A stretch of 64,000 nucleotides of DNA from Actinophytocola sp044466355 (GTDB taxonomy: Bacteria > Actinomycetota > Actinomycetes > Mycobacteriales > Pseudonocardiaceae), in NCBI RefSeq assembly GCF_044466355.1, contig NZ_JBITMQ010000001.1:558001-622000 (forward strand). Reading direction: 5' to 3'. Positions 50,653 through 57,724 of the stretch are shown here, one piece after another. The notes below the pieces were generated by a model that made no database searches, was not told the DNA's origin, and was given only the letters and a program-made list of their open reading frames with translations. Position numbers and translations under genes: made by a program. The stretch's first letter is position 1, and each line of letters opens with the position of its first letter.

Positions 50653-51672
50653 TCACGGCTCCGTCGGCAGGCTCACCCGGAACGTGGTGCCGTGCCCCCG
50701 GTTTCGTCTCCAGCGCCACCTCGCCGCCGTGTGCGGTGACCAGCGACCACACGATCGCCAGGCCGAGGCCCGCGCCGCCGCCCTGGTCGCGGGTGCGGGA
50801 CGTGTCGGCGCGGTAGAACCGGTCGAACACCTTCGCCGCCGCCTCCGGCGGCAGCCGCGGGGTCGGGGCACCCCGCAGCGACAGTCCCCGCTCGTCGAGC
50901 TGGGCCAGCAGCAGCAGGTCGTCCACCAGACCTGTCAGCCGCAACGACTCCCGTTCGATGCGGTCCATCGTCGCGTCGATCTCCGCGCCGCCCATCCGGT
51001 AGAGCTGCGCGAAGCCGCTGATGCCGGCCAGCGGCGTGCGCGGCTCGTGGCTCGCGTCCGCGACGAACCTGCGCAGCCGTTCCTCCGACCGTGCCCGCGC
51101 CGCGACGGCCGCCTCGATCTGTGCCAGCATCCCGTTCGGCGACGCGGTCAGCCTGCCGACCTCGGTGGTGTCGGCCGTCGTCGGCGGGACCCGGCGGGAC
51201 AGGTCGCCGCCCGCGATCGCGGCCGCGGTCTCCTCGATCCGCCGCAGGGGGCGCAGGCCCGCCCGCACCCAGAACCAGCCGACCACCGCCAGCAGCCCGG
51301 CGCCGACCAGCAGGCACAGGAGCCGCACCCGGTTCATCGTCGCGTCCACCTGGGACAGCGCGCGACCGACGAGCCCCAGCACCTCGTCGACCCGCTTCCT
51401 GCCGATGCCCGCGGTCTGCGCGAGCGCGAGCAGGTGGTTCGCCGCGGTGCGACCGGGATGGACGGCACGGGCGTCGAGCAGCGCACCGACCACGTGCAGC
51501 GGGCGCACCAGGTCCGCGTACCGCCTCCCGCGGACCGGTCACACCGCCCGCGGTCGGGGCGTCCAGCCCGAGGACGAGCTGCATGGTCGTGGACTTGCCC
51601 GCGCCGTTCGGCCCCAGGAACCCGGTCACCCGGCCGGGCGCGACGGTGAACGTGAGGTCGTCGACGGCAGGT
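50653..51672 (-). pseudogene. Composite pseudogene: ABC ATPase fragment joined to histidine kinase fragment
   Basis: Read leftward, 51672 to about 51364 encodes the start of an antibiotic-type ABC ATPase (VDDLTFTVAPGRVTGFLGPN with Walker A GPNGAGKST, and later ALLDARAVHPGRTAANHLLA). Its first residues are missing, and an extra G near 51533-51538 shifts the frame. At about 51364 the sequence jumps, after GLVG, to a histidine kinase: second membrane helix, HAMP (LRPLRRIEETAAAIAGGDLS), and H-box DASHEPRTPL with Pro in place of the usual Leu. Most of the ATP-binding N-box and G1 region is deleted (around 50880), leaving FDRFYRADTSRTR. A run of five G at 50695-50699 then shifts the frame, and the true ending (HGTTFRVSLPTEP) lies in the other frame. 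At least four lesions show decay. Confidence 0.85.
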
Positions 51673-51741
51673 GACGGGTTCCTGGGAACCGGCGCGCGTT
51701 CCTCGGCGAACGGCCGCGGGTTCCCAGGAAACTCCCAGGAA

Positions 51742-51960
51742 CTACTCGGGGTCGGCGTACCGGTCCATCTCCAGCAGCGCGTCGGTGGCCAGTTCGACCA
51801 GTGCGCGCAACGCCGACCGCGACACGGTGAACTCGAACGCGTCCGACGGCAGCCACCCGCACGTGATCTGTGCCTGGTCGGGTCCGTCGACGCTGACCGC
51901 GAGCGGGCAGCCCTCCCTGATGATCACGTACGAACTCACGACAAGACTCGCGCCCAGCAT
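51742..51960 (-). CDS. Hypothetical small protein upstream of the XRE gene
   Basis: A 72-aa soluble protein: YVIIREGCPLAVSVDGPDQA in the first half, then CGWLPSDAFEFTVSRSALRA, ending with a helix. No family is recognised. AGGAG 7 bp upstream of ATG 51960 is a strong ribosome-binding site. It is divergent from the XRE-DUF5753 gene, 266 bp away, and its 3' end approaches the pseudogene, so it may belong to the XRE/DUF397 module or be independent. Confidence 0.7.
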   Translation of the reverse strand: MLGASLVVSSYVIIREGCPLAVSVDGPDQAQITCGWLPSDAFEFTVSRSALRALVELATDALLEMDRYADPE

Positions 51961-52139
51961 GGTTTTCTCCTGTTTGTCACGCGGCGAGGTCCGCTCGATC
52001 GGGTGAACCGTGCGGCAGCGATCGCCTCGACTTGATCACGCCAAGCCTCGCGTCCGCTGCGTTCGCCCAGTTCAGACCCGGTGGGGAGGGGGAGCGGACC
52101 TGGTGTTCGAGCCGCGGGGTCCGCGGTTAGATTCCGCAT

Positions 52140-52205
52140 CGGCGGTTGACCAAGTCCGCTTATAATTAAGCTCGCTTGAATCAAGTATAGCAAGCTCAAA
52201 TATGT
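52140..52205. promoter_or_regulatory. AT-rich promoter/operator block before XRE-DUF5753
   Basis: A sharply AT-rich 65-bp patch in otherwise GC-rich DNA. It contains TATAAT (52161-52166), the inverted repeat GCTTA-TAAT-TAAGC (52158-52171), the odd palindrome CTTGAATCAAG (52175-52185), and CAAGC at 52191-52195 pairing with GCTTG at 52174-52178. It lies 22 bp upstream of the XRE start, so it is likely to be both promoter and binding site for that regulator. Confidence 0.5.
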
Positions 52206-52226
52206 AGCCTGATGGGGTGAACCAGC

Positions 52227-53114
52227 GTGCACGAGACAGCCCTCCCGCCCGCGCTCCGGTCCGGGAGCCCGGCGCTGTTCAAGCGGACGATCGCGCTGTC
52301 GCTGAAGAAGTGGCGCCTGGAGGCGAAGCTCCCGCAGAAGGACGCGGCCAAGCGACTCGACCGGACGGTCCAGCACATCAGCAACCTGGAGTCCGGACAG
52401 CTGCCCACGGCCGCCGACCTGGAGCTGCTGCTCGGTCTCTACGGCAAGGCCGACCGGATTCCCTTCATGCGCGAGCTGCTTTCCGCCGCTCGCAAGGCAA
52501 GGAACTGGTGGACCGCGTTGTCGGGCGTGACCCCGAAGTGGTTCGACCTCTACCTCGGACTGGAGTCAGGAGCGGCCGAGCTGTACAGCTTCGACACGGT
52601 CGTGGTGCCCGGGTTGCTGCAGACCCGCGAGTACGCGACTGCTGTGCTGCGCGGAAATCCCGACCTGAGTGACGAGCAGCTCGAGCAGGGCGTGGAGCTT
52701 CGCCTTGGGCGGCAGCAGATCCTCGATCGGGCCGAGGATCCGGTCCACCTCTGGACTGTGCTCGACGAGTCGGTTCTCTACCGGCAGCGCGGTGATGCCA
52801 AGGCAATGCGCGACCAGTTGAAGCATCTGCTGGAGATGTCGAAGCGTCCGAGGACCGACATCCAGGTGCTCCCATTCGAGGCGGGCGCCACTCCCGCGCA
52901 GGACGGCGGCACGTTCACGGTGATGACGTTCCCGCCGGAGATGGAGAACGATCCCGGTCTCGTCTATCTGGAGTTGCTCACTGGCGGGCAGTACTTCGAG
53001 AAGGCGGACGAGATCGCCGAGTATCGGCGGGCGCTCACGCGATTGCACGCTTTGGCGGCTGACCAGAAAGCCTCGCGTGGGATCATCGAGAGAGCGATGA
53101 GGGAGGTGAAGTGA
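52227..53114 (+). CDS. XRE-family regulator with DUF5753 domain (WhiJ-like)
   Basis: A 295-aa protein. The N-terminal XRE helix-turn-helix is SLKKWRLEAKLPQKDAAKRL followed by VQHISNLESGQLPT. Residues about 100-285 form the DUF5753 domain: WFDLYLGLESGAAELYSFDT, VVPGLLQTREYATAVL, RQQILDR and QVLPFEAGATPAQDGGTFTV, a regular ligand-like domain found only in actinomycetes. These proteins are paired with DUF397 proteins and modulate development, as WhiJ does in Streptomyces. The start is GTG 52227. It overlaps the next gene by a base or a few bases. Confidence 0.93.
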   Translation: MHETALPPALRSGSPALFKRTIALSLKKWRLEAKLPQKDAAKRLDRTVQHISNLESGQLPTAADLELLLGLYGKADRIPFMRELLSAARKARNWWTALSGVTPKWFDLYLGLESGAAELYSFDTVVVPGLLQTREYATAVLRGNPDLSDEQLEQGVELRLGRQQILDRAEDPVHLWTVLDESVLYRQRGDAKAMRDQLKHLLEMSKRPRTDIQVLPFEAGATPAQDGGTFTVMTFPPEMENDPGLVYLELLTGGQYFEKADEIAEYRRALTRLHALAADQKASRGIIERAMREVK

Positions 53115-53296
53115 TGCGGGAGCCAGTGTTCCGCAAGTCCAGCTTCAGTGGTGGTCAGAACGGATCTTGCGTGGAGATCGCGCACGGCGCGGTGGCGTTC
53201 AGCATCCGTGACTCCAAGAACGTCCCCGGTCCCGTGCTGACGCTCGACGAGTCCCAGGGGGTGGCGTTTCTCGCTGCGGTGAAGCGGTTTCGCTGA
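53114..53296 (+). CDS. DUF397 family protein
   Basis: A 60-aa protein with the DUF397 signature FRKSSFSGGQNGSCVEIA and AFSIRDSKNVPGPVLTLD, then FLAAVKRF. Its ATG overlaps the XRE stop (TGATG); GTG 53111 is a possible alternative. DUF397 proteins are small partners of XRE-DUF5753 regulators in actinomycetes and are thought to modulate their activity. The pair is complete here. Confidence 0.93.
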   Translation: MREPVFRKSSFSGGQNGSCVEIAHGAVAFSIRDSKNVPGPVLTLDESQGVAFLAAVKRFR

Positions 53297-53306
53297 CAGG
53301 TGTGTG

Positions 53307-53331
53307 CCCCGCATCCGGTTAGGGTGCGGGG
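53307..53331 (+). other. Hairpin between DUF397 and the monooxygenase-like gene
   Basis: CCCCGCA (53307-53313) pairs with TGCGGGG (53325-53331) across an 11-nt loop. It lies 10 bp after the DUF397 stop and ends 1 bp before the next start codon, so it may terminate the regulator operon, hide the ribosome-binding site of the next gene, or both. Confidence 0.4.
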
Positions 53332-53332
53332 C

Positions 53333-53659
53333 ATGACCATGGCGATCGAACTGGCCCGCTTCACCGTCAAGCCCGGCACGGAGGACACCCTGCTCGCCGA
53401 GCGCCCCGCGATGATCACCGCATTGCGGCAGCGGTTCCCCGGTTGTGTCGCCGCGTTCCTCACCCGCGAGGAGGACGGCTCCTGGCTCGACATCCTCGTC
53501 TGGCGCACCCGCGCCGAAGCGGACGAAGCCGCGGCGCGGATCGACACCGTCCCGGAGGCCGTGTCCTGGTTCCGGCACATCGCCGAGTCCGGCGGGCTGC
53601 GCCACGTCGAGGTCCGCGACTCCTGGATCGCCGACACCCTGGTCGGCGACCCGCGCTGA
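53333..53659 (+). CDS. ABM-like dimeric alpha/beta barrel protein
   Basis: A 108-aa protein with the ferredoxin-like beta-alpha-beta pattern of antibiotic biosynthesis monooxygenase (ABM) domains: IELARFTVKPGTEDTLLAER, FPGCVAAFLTREEDGSWLDI, and WRTRAEADEAAARIDTVPEA. Such proteins act as oxygenases, heme degraders or simply small ligand binders, so the reaction is unknown. ATG 53333 is chosen; ATG 53339 is a close alternative. It is convergent with the Tat-exported protein gene (6-bp gap). Confidence 0.8.
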   Translation: MTMAIELARFTVKPGTEDTLLAERPAMITALRQRFPGCVAAFLTREEDGSWLDILVWRTRAEADEAAARIDTVPEAVSWFRHIAESGGLRHVEVRDSWIADTLVGDPR

Positions 53660-53665
53660 CGGTGA

Positions 53666-54661
53666 TCAGCGCACCCGAGCCCACTCGTTCAACAGACGGC
53701 GTGCCGACCCGCCGACCGGCCCCACCGCGTCGGCCAGCGTGGCCGCGTCGGGCAGGTGAGCGCCGTCGATCGCGGCCACTGCCTCGCCCGCGTCGTCGAT
53801 CGTCGACGAGCAGACCGCCAGCAGGTAGTCCGGCACCGTGAGGGCGGGATCGGTGACCCCGACGAGCGGCGTCCCGACCGCCGCGACCAGCGGGAACACC
53901 GTGCCGGGGATGCCGATGGCCGCCTCCGCGCGCGCCGACGCGGTCACCGAGGGGACGTCGGCGATCTCGTAGTCGTCCCACAGCGTGCGGTCCTCACGCG
54001 GGTGCAGGCCGACGAGGATCCGCTTACCGGCGGCGGCGAGCTTCTCCGCCGCCGCCAGCAGGAGTTCGGTGCCCGGTGCCGCGCCGCCCGTGCCGTCCGG
54101 GTGGGTGACGCTGGTCAGCACCAGCACGAGGTCCGGTTCCGGTGCCCGCGTGGGCAGGTTGTCCGTCTGCGGTGAGCCGACGATCGTGGGGCGGCGTCCC
54201 GTGCCGAGGTAGGCGCGGAAGGCCCGGCCCTCGGCGGGCGACGACGACGTGATGATCCGCGGCCGGATCTCCTTGGCACGCGGCGCTTCCACCGGTCGCT
54301 GGTAGGCGAGCGAACTGGCGGCCACGGGCAGCCTGCGGAACCGGTCGACGCAGTCGGCGGGCCAGTCCCCGGCGCCGGTGACGACGAGCAGGTCCGCGCG
54401 GGGCGCGTCGGCTGGCGTCGCGACCGGCACGGGGTCGCCCGGCGCCACCCCCGCGTAGTCGGGCACGAGCTGCGTGAGCTGCCAGCCGCGCCGCGCGACC
54501 TCGGCGAGCAGCGGTCTGACGTGGTAGGTGCCCCACGGCTCGTTGGTCGCGACCAGCACGCGGCGGCGTGCGGCGGGCGCGGCGATGGCCGTGCCGGTCC
54601 CGACCGCGACGGCCGCCGCGCCGGCCAGGGCACCACTGAGGAATGTCCGGCGGTTGATCAT
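53666..54661 (-). CDS. Tat-exported protein with GT-B-like character, unknown function
   Basis: A 331-aa protein with a Tat signal (INRRTFLSGALAGAAAVAVG, cleavage near AIAAPA). The mature part is alpha/beta, with LVATNEPWGTYHVRPLLAEV at the start, LLVVTGAGDW, a central LVLVLTSVTHPDGTGG, KRILVGLHPRED and SVTASARAEAAIGIPGTVF near the end. This last half resembles the C-terminal lobe of GT-B enzymes or CDP-glycerol glycerophosphotransferases, but those are cytoplasmic, and I cannot confirm the fold. It stands alone between convergent and same-strand small genes. Confidence 0.7.
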   Translation of the reverse strand: MINRRTFLSGALAGAAAVAVGTGTAIAAPAARRRVLVATNEPWGTYHVRPLLAEVARRGWQLTQLVPDYAGVAPGDPVPVATPADAPRADLLVVTGAGDWPADCVDRFRRLPVAASSLAYQRPVEAPRAKEIRPRIITSSSPAEGRAFRAYLGTGRRPTIVGSPQTDNLPTRAPEPDLVLVLTSVTHPDGTGGAAPGTELLLAAAEKLAAAGKRILVGLHPREDRTLWDDYEIADVPSVTASARAEAAIGIPGTVFPLVAAVGTPLVGVTDPALTVPDYLLAVCSSTIDDAGEAVAAIDGAHLPDAATLADAVGPVGGSARRLLNEWARVR

Positions 54662-54713
54662 GCGCGGAACCTAGCCGCCGGTCGCGGCCCCCGGGTGAAC
54701 CGGCGGGAAACGT

Positions 54714-55049
54714 TCAGCGCAGCGAGACGGTCAGCAGGACGACGGCGTCCGTCAGGGCCGCGAGGCCGTGGCGCTGGTGGGGGATGGCCGTCAGGTGACC
54801 CGCGTCCAGGACCCACTCGCGGTCGCGGGTGTGGAGACGGACCCGGCCCTCGACGACCTGCAGTGTCGCCGCGGGCGGGGCGTCGTGGTCGGCCATCGAC
54901 GCGCCTTCGCACAGAGCGATGAGGGTCGCGCGCATGGCGGTGCCCGTGACGAGGGTGCGCGCGGTGCGGCGGGAGTCGTGGCCTCGGGCCTCGGTGAGCA
55001 GCTCCTTGGCCGCTGTGTCGAGTTCGGTGATCTCCGGATGGCCGGTCAT
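54714..55049 (-). CDS. Cupin-domain protein
   Basis: A 111-aa single-domain cupin. The beta-barrel motifs are TLIALCEGASMADHDAPPAA, LQVVEGRVRLHTRDREWVLD and AGHLTAIPHQRHGLAALTDA. His and Glu at the metal positions are partly kept (DHDAP and GHLTAIPHQRH). An N-terminal helix (ELDTAAKELLTEARGHDSRR) precedes the barrel. Similar stand-alone cupins in actinobacteria lack known activity. It lies 52 bp upstream of the Tat-exported gene on the same strand, so the two may be co-transcribed. Confidence 0.8.
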   Translation of the reverse strand: MTGHPEITELDTAAKELLTEARGHDSRRTARTLVTGTAMRATLIALCEGASMADHDAPPAATLQVVEGRVRLHTRDREWVLDAGHLTAIPHQRHGLAALTDAVVLLTVSLR

Positions 55050-55273
55050 CGCGCGCTCCCAACCTCGTCGTAGGTGTTCGCCACCACCAGTGCAGCAGGT
55101 TCACCGGCGCCTCGCTCGTTCTGCGAGTCCCCGGCGTACCAGTGGACCCTACCTTCGTAGGGTTGTGGGGAATTTCTCCCGCTCAGTACGTTCGGTTGGT
55201 CGGGGTATTCGACCTCGGAATCAATTTCCATCGCATTGTGTTTCTTGACCCCTGCTATGAAAAGGAATACGCG

Positions 55274-55750
55274 ATGTCGAGGTTTGTGGTGAAACTGTTG
55301 ACGGTGGCGGCCGCCGTCGTCGGGTTCGTGCTGTTCGGGATGCCGGTCGCGCAGGCGGCGGACGGGCAGGCCGCGGACGTCGGGACGCAGGCCTGGTCGT
55401 ACCACATCGAGTCGTCATGTGCCGGGTGGGAAGGACCGATCCGGCAGGGCGCCAACTACTGGGGCGACGTGACGGAGGGCGGCGGCACACCCGTGCGGTG
55501 CCAGAACTCCGCGATCACCGACTGTGGCTTCCTCGCCGACGGAATCGAGACCACGGACGTCCACGGAAATCTGATCGTCGTCGGCTGCAACTACGGCGCC
55601 GGTCAGCTGATCAAATTGTTCCCGGGCGCGGTGAACGATCCCGCTCTCCTCGCCGCGCACGAATTCGGGCACAACTGGTACGGGCATTCCTACGACGGGT
55701 GCGCCTCCTGGGCGAGCCCGACGGACGTGATGGCCACGACCATGTGCTGA
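55274..55750 (+). CDS. Small secreted zinc metalloprotease, snapalysin-like
   Basis: A 158-aa exported protein with a signal peptide (FVVKLLTVAAAVVGFVLFGM, cleavage near AQAADG). The mature part of about 125 residues has the zinc motif LAAHEFGHNWYGHSYDGCAS near the C-terminus. Size and layout match family M7 snapalysin, but the motif here has HExxH with a further His five residues later, not the usual HExxHxxGxxD. Five or six Cys may form disulfides, including the terminal Cys. AAAGGA lies 7 bp before ATG 55274. No operon partner. Confidence 0.75.
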   Translation: MSRFVVKLLTVAAAVVGFVLFGMPVAQAADGQAADVGTQAWSYHIESSCAGWEGPIRQGANYWGDVTEGGGTPVRCQNSAITDCGFLADGIETTDVHGNLIVVGCNYGAGQLIKLFPGAVNDPALLAAHEFGHNWYGHSYDGCASWASPTDVMATTMC

Positions 55751-55760
55751 CGCGGACCGC

Positions 55761-55788
55761 GGACGGGTGGCCCCGGGGTCACCCGTCC
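55761..55788. terminator. Convergent terminator hairpin
   Basis: GGACGGGTG (55761-55769) pairs with CACCCGTCC (55780-55788); the 10-nt centre is itself self-complementary (CCCC/GGGG). It lies between the convergent metalloprotease and ABC-F genes and overlaps the last codons of the latter. Confidence 0.6.
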
Positions 55789-57416
55789 GTCACGACCCCG
55801 TCGGCCACGTGCAGGTGTCGCGTGGTGTGGACCGCCGCCAGCATCCGCCGGTCGTGCGTGACCAGCAGCAACGTGCCCGGGTAGTTCGCCAGCGCCGACT
55901 CCAGCTGCTCGATCGCGGGCAGGTCCAGGTGGTTCGTCGGCTCGTCGAGGACCAGCAGGTTCACGCCGCGGGCCTGCAGCAACGCCAGTGCGGCACGCGT
56001 CCGCTCACCCGGCGACAGGCTGTCCGCCGGGCGCAGCACGTGCGCCGCGGTCAGCCCGAACTTCGCCAGCAGTGTGCGCAGGTCCTGGGGCGTCGCGGAC
56101 GGCAGCTGCGCCTCGAACGCGGCGAGCAGCGTCCGGTCGTCGGTGAACAGCGCGCGGGCCTGGTCCACCTCGCCGATCCGCACGCCCGACCCGAGCGTGG
56201 CCGTGCCCTCGTCGAGCGGCAGCCTGCCGAGCAGTGCGGCGAGCAACGTCGACTTGCCCGCTCCGTTCGCGCCCGTGATCGCGACCTTGTCCGCCCAGTC
56301 GATCTGCAGGTGCACCGGCCCCAGCGTGAACGACCCGCGCCGCACCACGGCGCCGCGCAGCGACGCGACGACCGTGCCCGAGCGGGGTGCCGCGGCGATC
56401 TCCATCCGCAGCTCCCACTCCTTGCGCGGCTCCTCGACCACCTCGAGCCGCTCGATCAGCCGGTCGGTCTGCCGTGCCTTCGCCGCCTGCTTCTCGGTCG
56501 ACTCGATCTTCTTGTTCCTGCCGATCTTGTCGTTGTCGGAGGACTTGCGGCGCGCGTTGCGCACACCCTTGTCCATCCACGCGCGCTGCGTGCGGGCCCG
56601 CTGCTCCAGCGACGCCCTGGTGTCGGCGTACTCGTCGTACCGCTCCCGCGCGTGCCGCCGCGCCACCTCGCGTTCGGCGAGGTAGGCGTCGTAGCCACCG
56701 CCGTAGACGTTGACCTGGTGCTGGTGCAGGTCCAGTTCGAGCACCGAGGTCACGGTCCGCGCCAGGAACTCGCGGTCGTGGCTGACCAGCACGGTCGCCG
56801 AGCGCAGCCCGGTCACGAACGTCTCCAGGCGCGCGAGCCCGTCGAGGTCCAGGTCGTTGGTCGGCTCGTCGAGCAGGAACACGTCGTAGCGCGACAGCAG
56901 CAGCGACGCCATGCTCGCCCGCGCCGCCTGCCCGCCGGACAGCGACGTCATGGCCGCGTCCAGGCGCACGGTCAGGCCGAGGTCGGCGACCACGTCGTCC
57001 ATCCGCTCGTCGAGGTCCGCGCCGCCGAGCGAGAGCCAGCGCTCCAGGGCGACCGCGTAGTCCTCGTCCGCGCCCGGCTTCCCGTCGGCGAGTGCCGCGG
57101 TCGCGACGTCGAGATCGGCCTGCGCGGCGGTGACCCCGGTACGGCGGCCGAGGAACCCGCGAACGTCCTCGTCCGGCCTGCGGTCCGGCTCCTGCGGCAG
57201 GTACCCGACGGTCGCGGTCGGCGGCGACAGCCGGACCGTGCCCTCGTCGGGCGCCCGGACCCCGCCGAGCATCCGCAGCAGCGTCGACTTCCCCGCCCCG
57301 TTGACGCCGACCAGCCCGACGACGTCCCCGGGCGCGACCACGAGATCGAGATCGGTGAACAGGACGCGGTCCCCGTGCCCCGCCGTCAGCCCCTTGGCGA
57401 CCAGTGTTGCGCTCAT
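55779..57416 (-). CDS. ABC-F family ATPase
   Basis: A 545-aa protein with two ABC domains and no membrane segment. Walker A motifs are VGVNGAGKSTLLRML and TGANGAGKSTLLAAL, signatures LSGGQAARASMASLL and LSPGERTRAALALL, and Walker B FLLDEPTNDLD and LVLDEPTNHLD. The linker between domains is long and basic (about 245-330; ERYDEYADTRASLEQRARTQ, then RRKSSDNDKIGRNKKIESTE), as in translation-modulating ABC-F proteins. No regulator is adjacent, so a housekeeping ribosome role or intrinsic resistance is possible. It is distinct from the TetR-linked ABC-F at 16.3 kb. Confidence 0.9.
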   Translation of the reverse strand: MSATLVAKGLTAGHGDRVLFTDLDLVVAPGDVVGLVGVNGAGKSTLLRMLGGVRAPDEGTVRLSPPTATVGYLPQEPDRRPDEDVRGFLGRRTGVTAAQADLDVATAALADGKPGADEDYAVALERWLSLGGADLDERMDDVVADLGLTVRLDAAMTSLSGGQAARASMASLLLSRYDVFLLDEPTNDLDLDGLARLETFVTGLRSATVLVSHDREFLARTVTSVLELDLHQHQVNVYGGGYDAYLAEREVARRHARERYDEYADTRASLEQRARTQRAWMDKGVRNARRKSSDNDKIGRNKKIESTEKQAAKARQTDRLIERLEVVEEPRKEWELRMEIAAAPRSGTVVASLRGAVVRRGSFTLGPVHLQIDWADKVAITGANGAGKSTLLAALLGRLPLDEGTATLGSGVRIGEVDQARALFTDDRTLLAAFEAQLPSATPQDLRTLLAKFGLTAAHVLRPADSLSPGERTRAALALLQARGVNLLVLDEPTNHLDLPAIEQLESALANYPGTLLLVTHDRRMLAAVHTTRHLHVADGVVTDG

Positions 57417-57433
57417 CGGAGACGAGCCTAGAT

Positions 57434-57660
57434 ATGAGGAAACCCCGCGGTACTGCCAGGGCTGAACATGAGGAAACCCCGGGATGCTGCCAGGTCGGGG
57501 GGTAGCCCGCCTCCCCGCGTTTCAAAGTGTTGGTCCCGACCCGGCGGCGGTGCGGAGAGCAGGTGGTTGGTGGCTGGCTGCCGTCACGTTCCCCTGGGGT
57601 TCCCTTGGTCGACACCGGGCCTGAGCACAGGGAAACCCCGGGATGCTGCCAGGTCGGGGG
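57434..57660. repeat. Intergenic repeats in a 308-bp non-coding region
   Basis: The 308 bp between the ABC-F and ROK genes hold no credible gene. Instead there are three related elements: ATGAGGAAACCCCGCGG at 57434-57450, a longer one at 57468-57502 and one at 57628-57660. The last two share 30 identical bases (57472-57501 and 57631-57660, beginning GGAAACCCCGGGATGCTGCC), 159 bp apart. A partly inverted copy of the CAGGGAAACCCC part is at about 57597-57608. It resembles a REP- or MITE-like cluster. Confidence 0.75.
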
Positions 57661-57724
57661 TCCGCCAGCACCTCGGGGTTCAATGGGGTGATCGTCGTTG
57701 CCCTCCGATGCGTTACCCGATCTT

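Noticed and set aside
50201..51508. A single 435-residue protein linking kinase and DoxX
   Set aside because: DoxX has its own strong ribosome-binding site at ATG 50584, and the kinase part enters the DoxX frame only because of the G-run frameshift.
57417..57724. A small gene in the repeat-bearing gap
   Set aside because: Short frames there consist of the repeats themselves, with no ribosome-binding site or codon bias.
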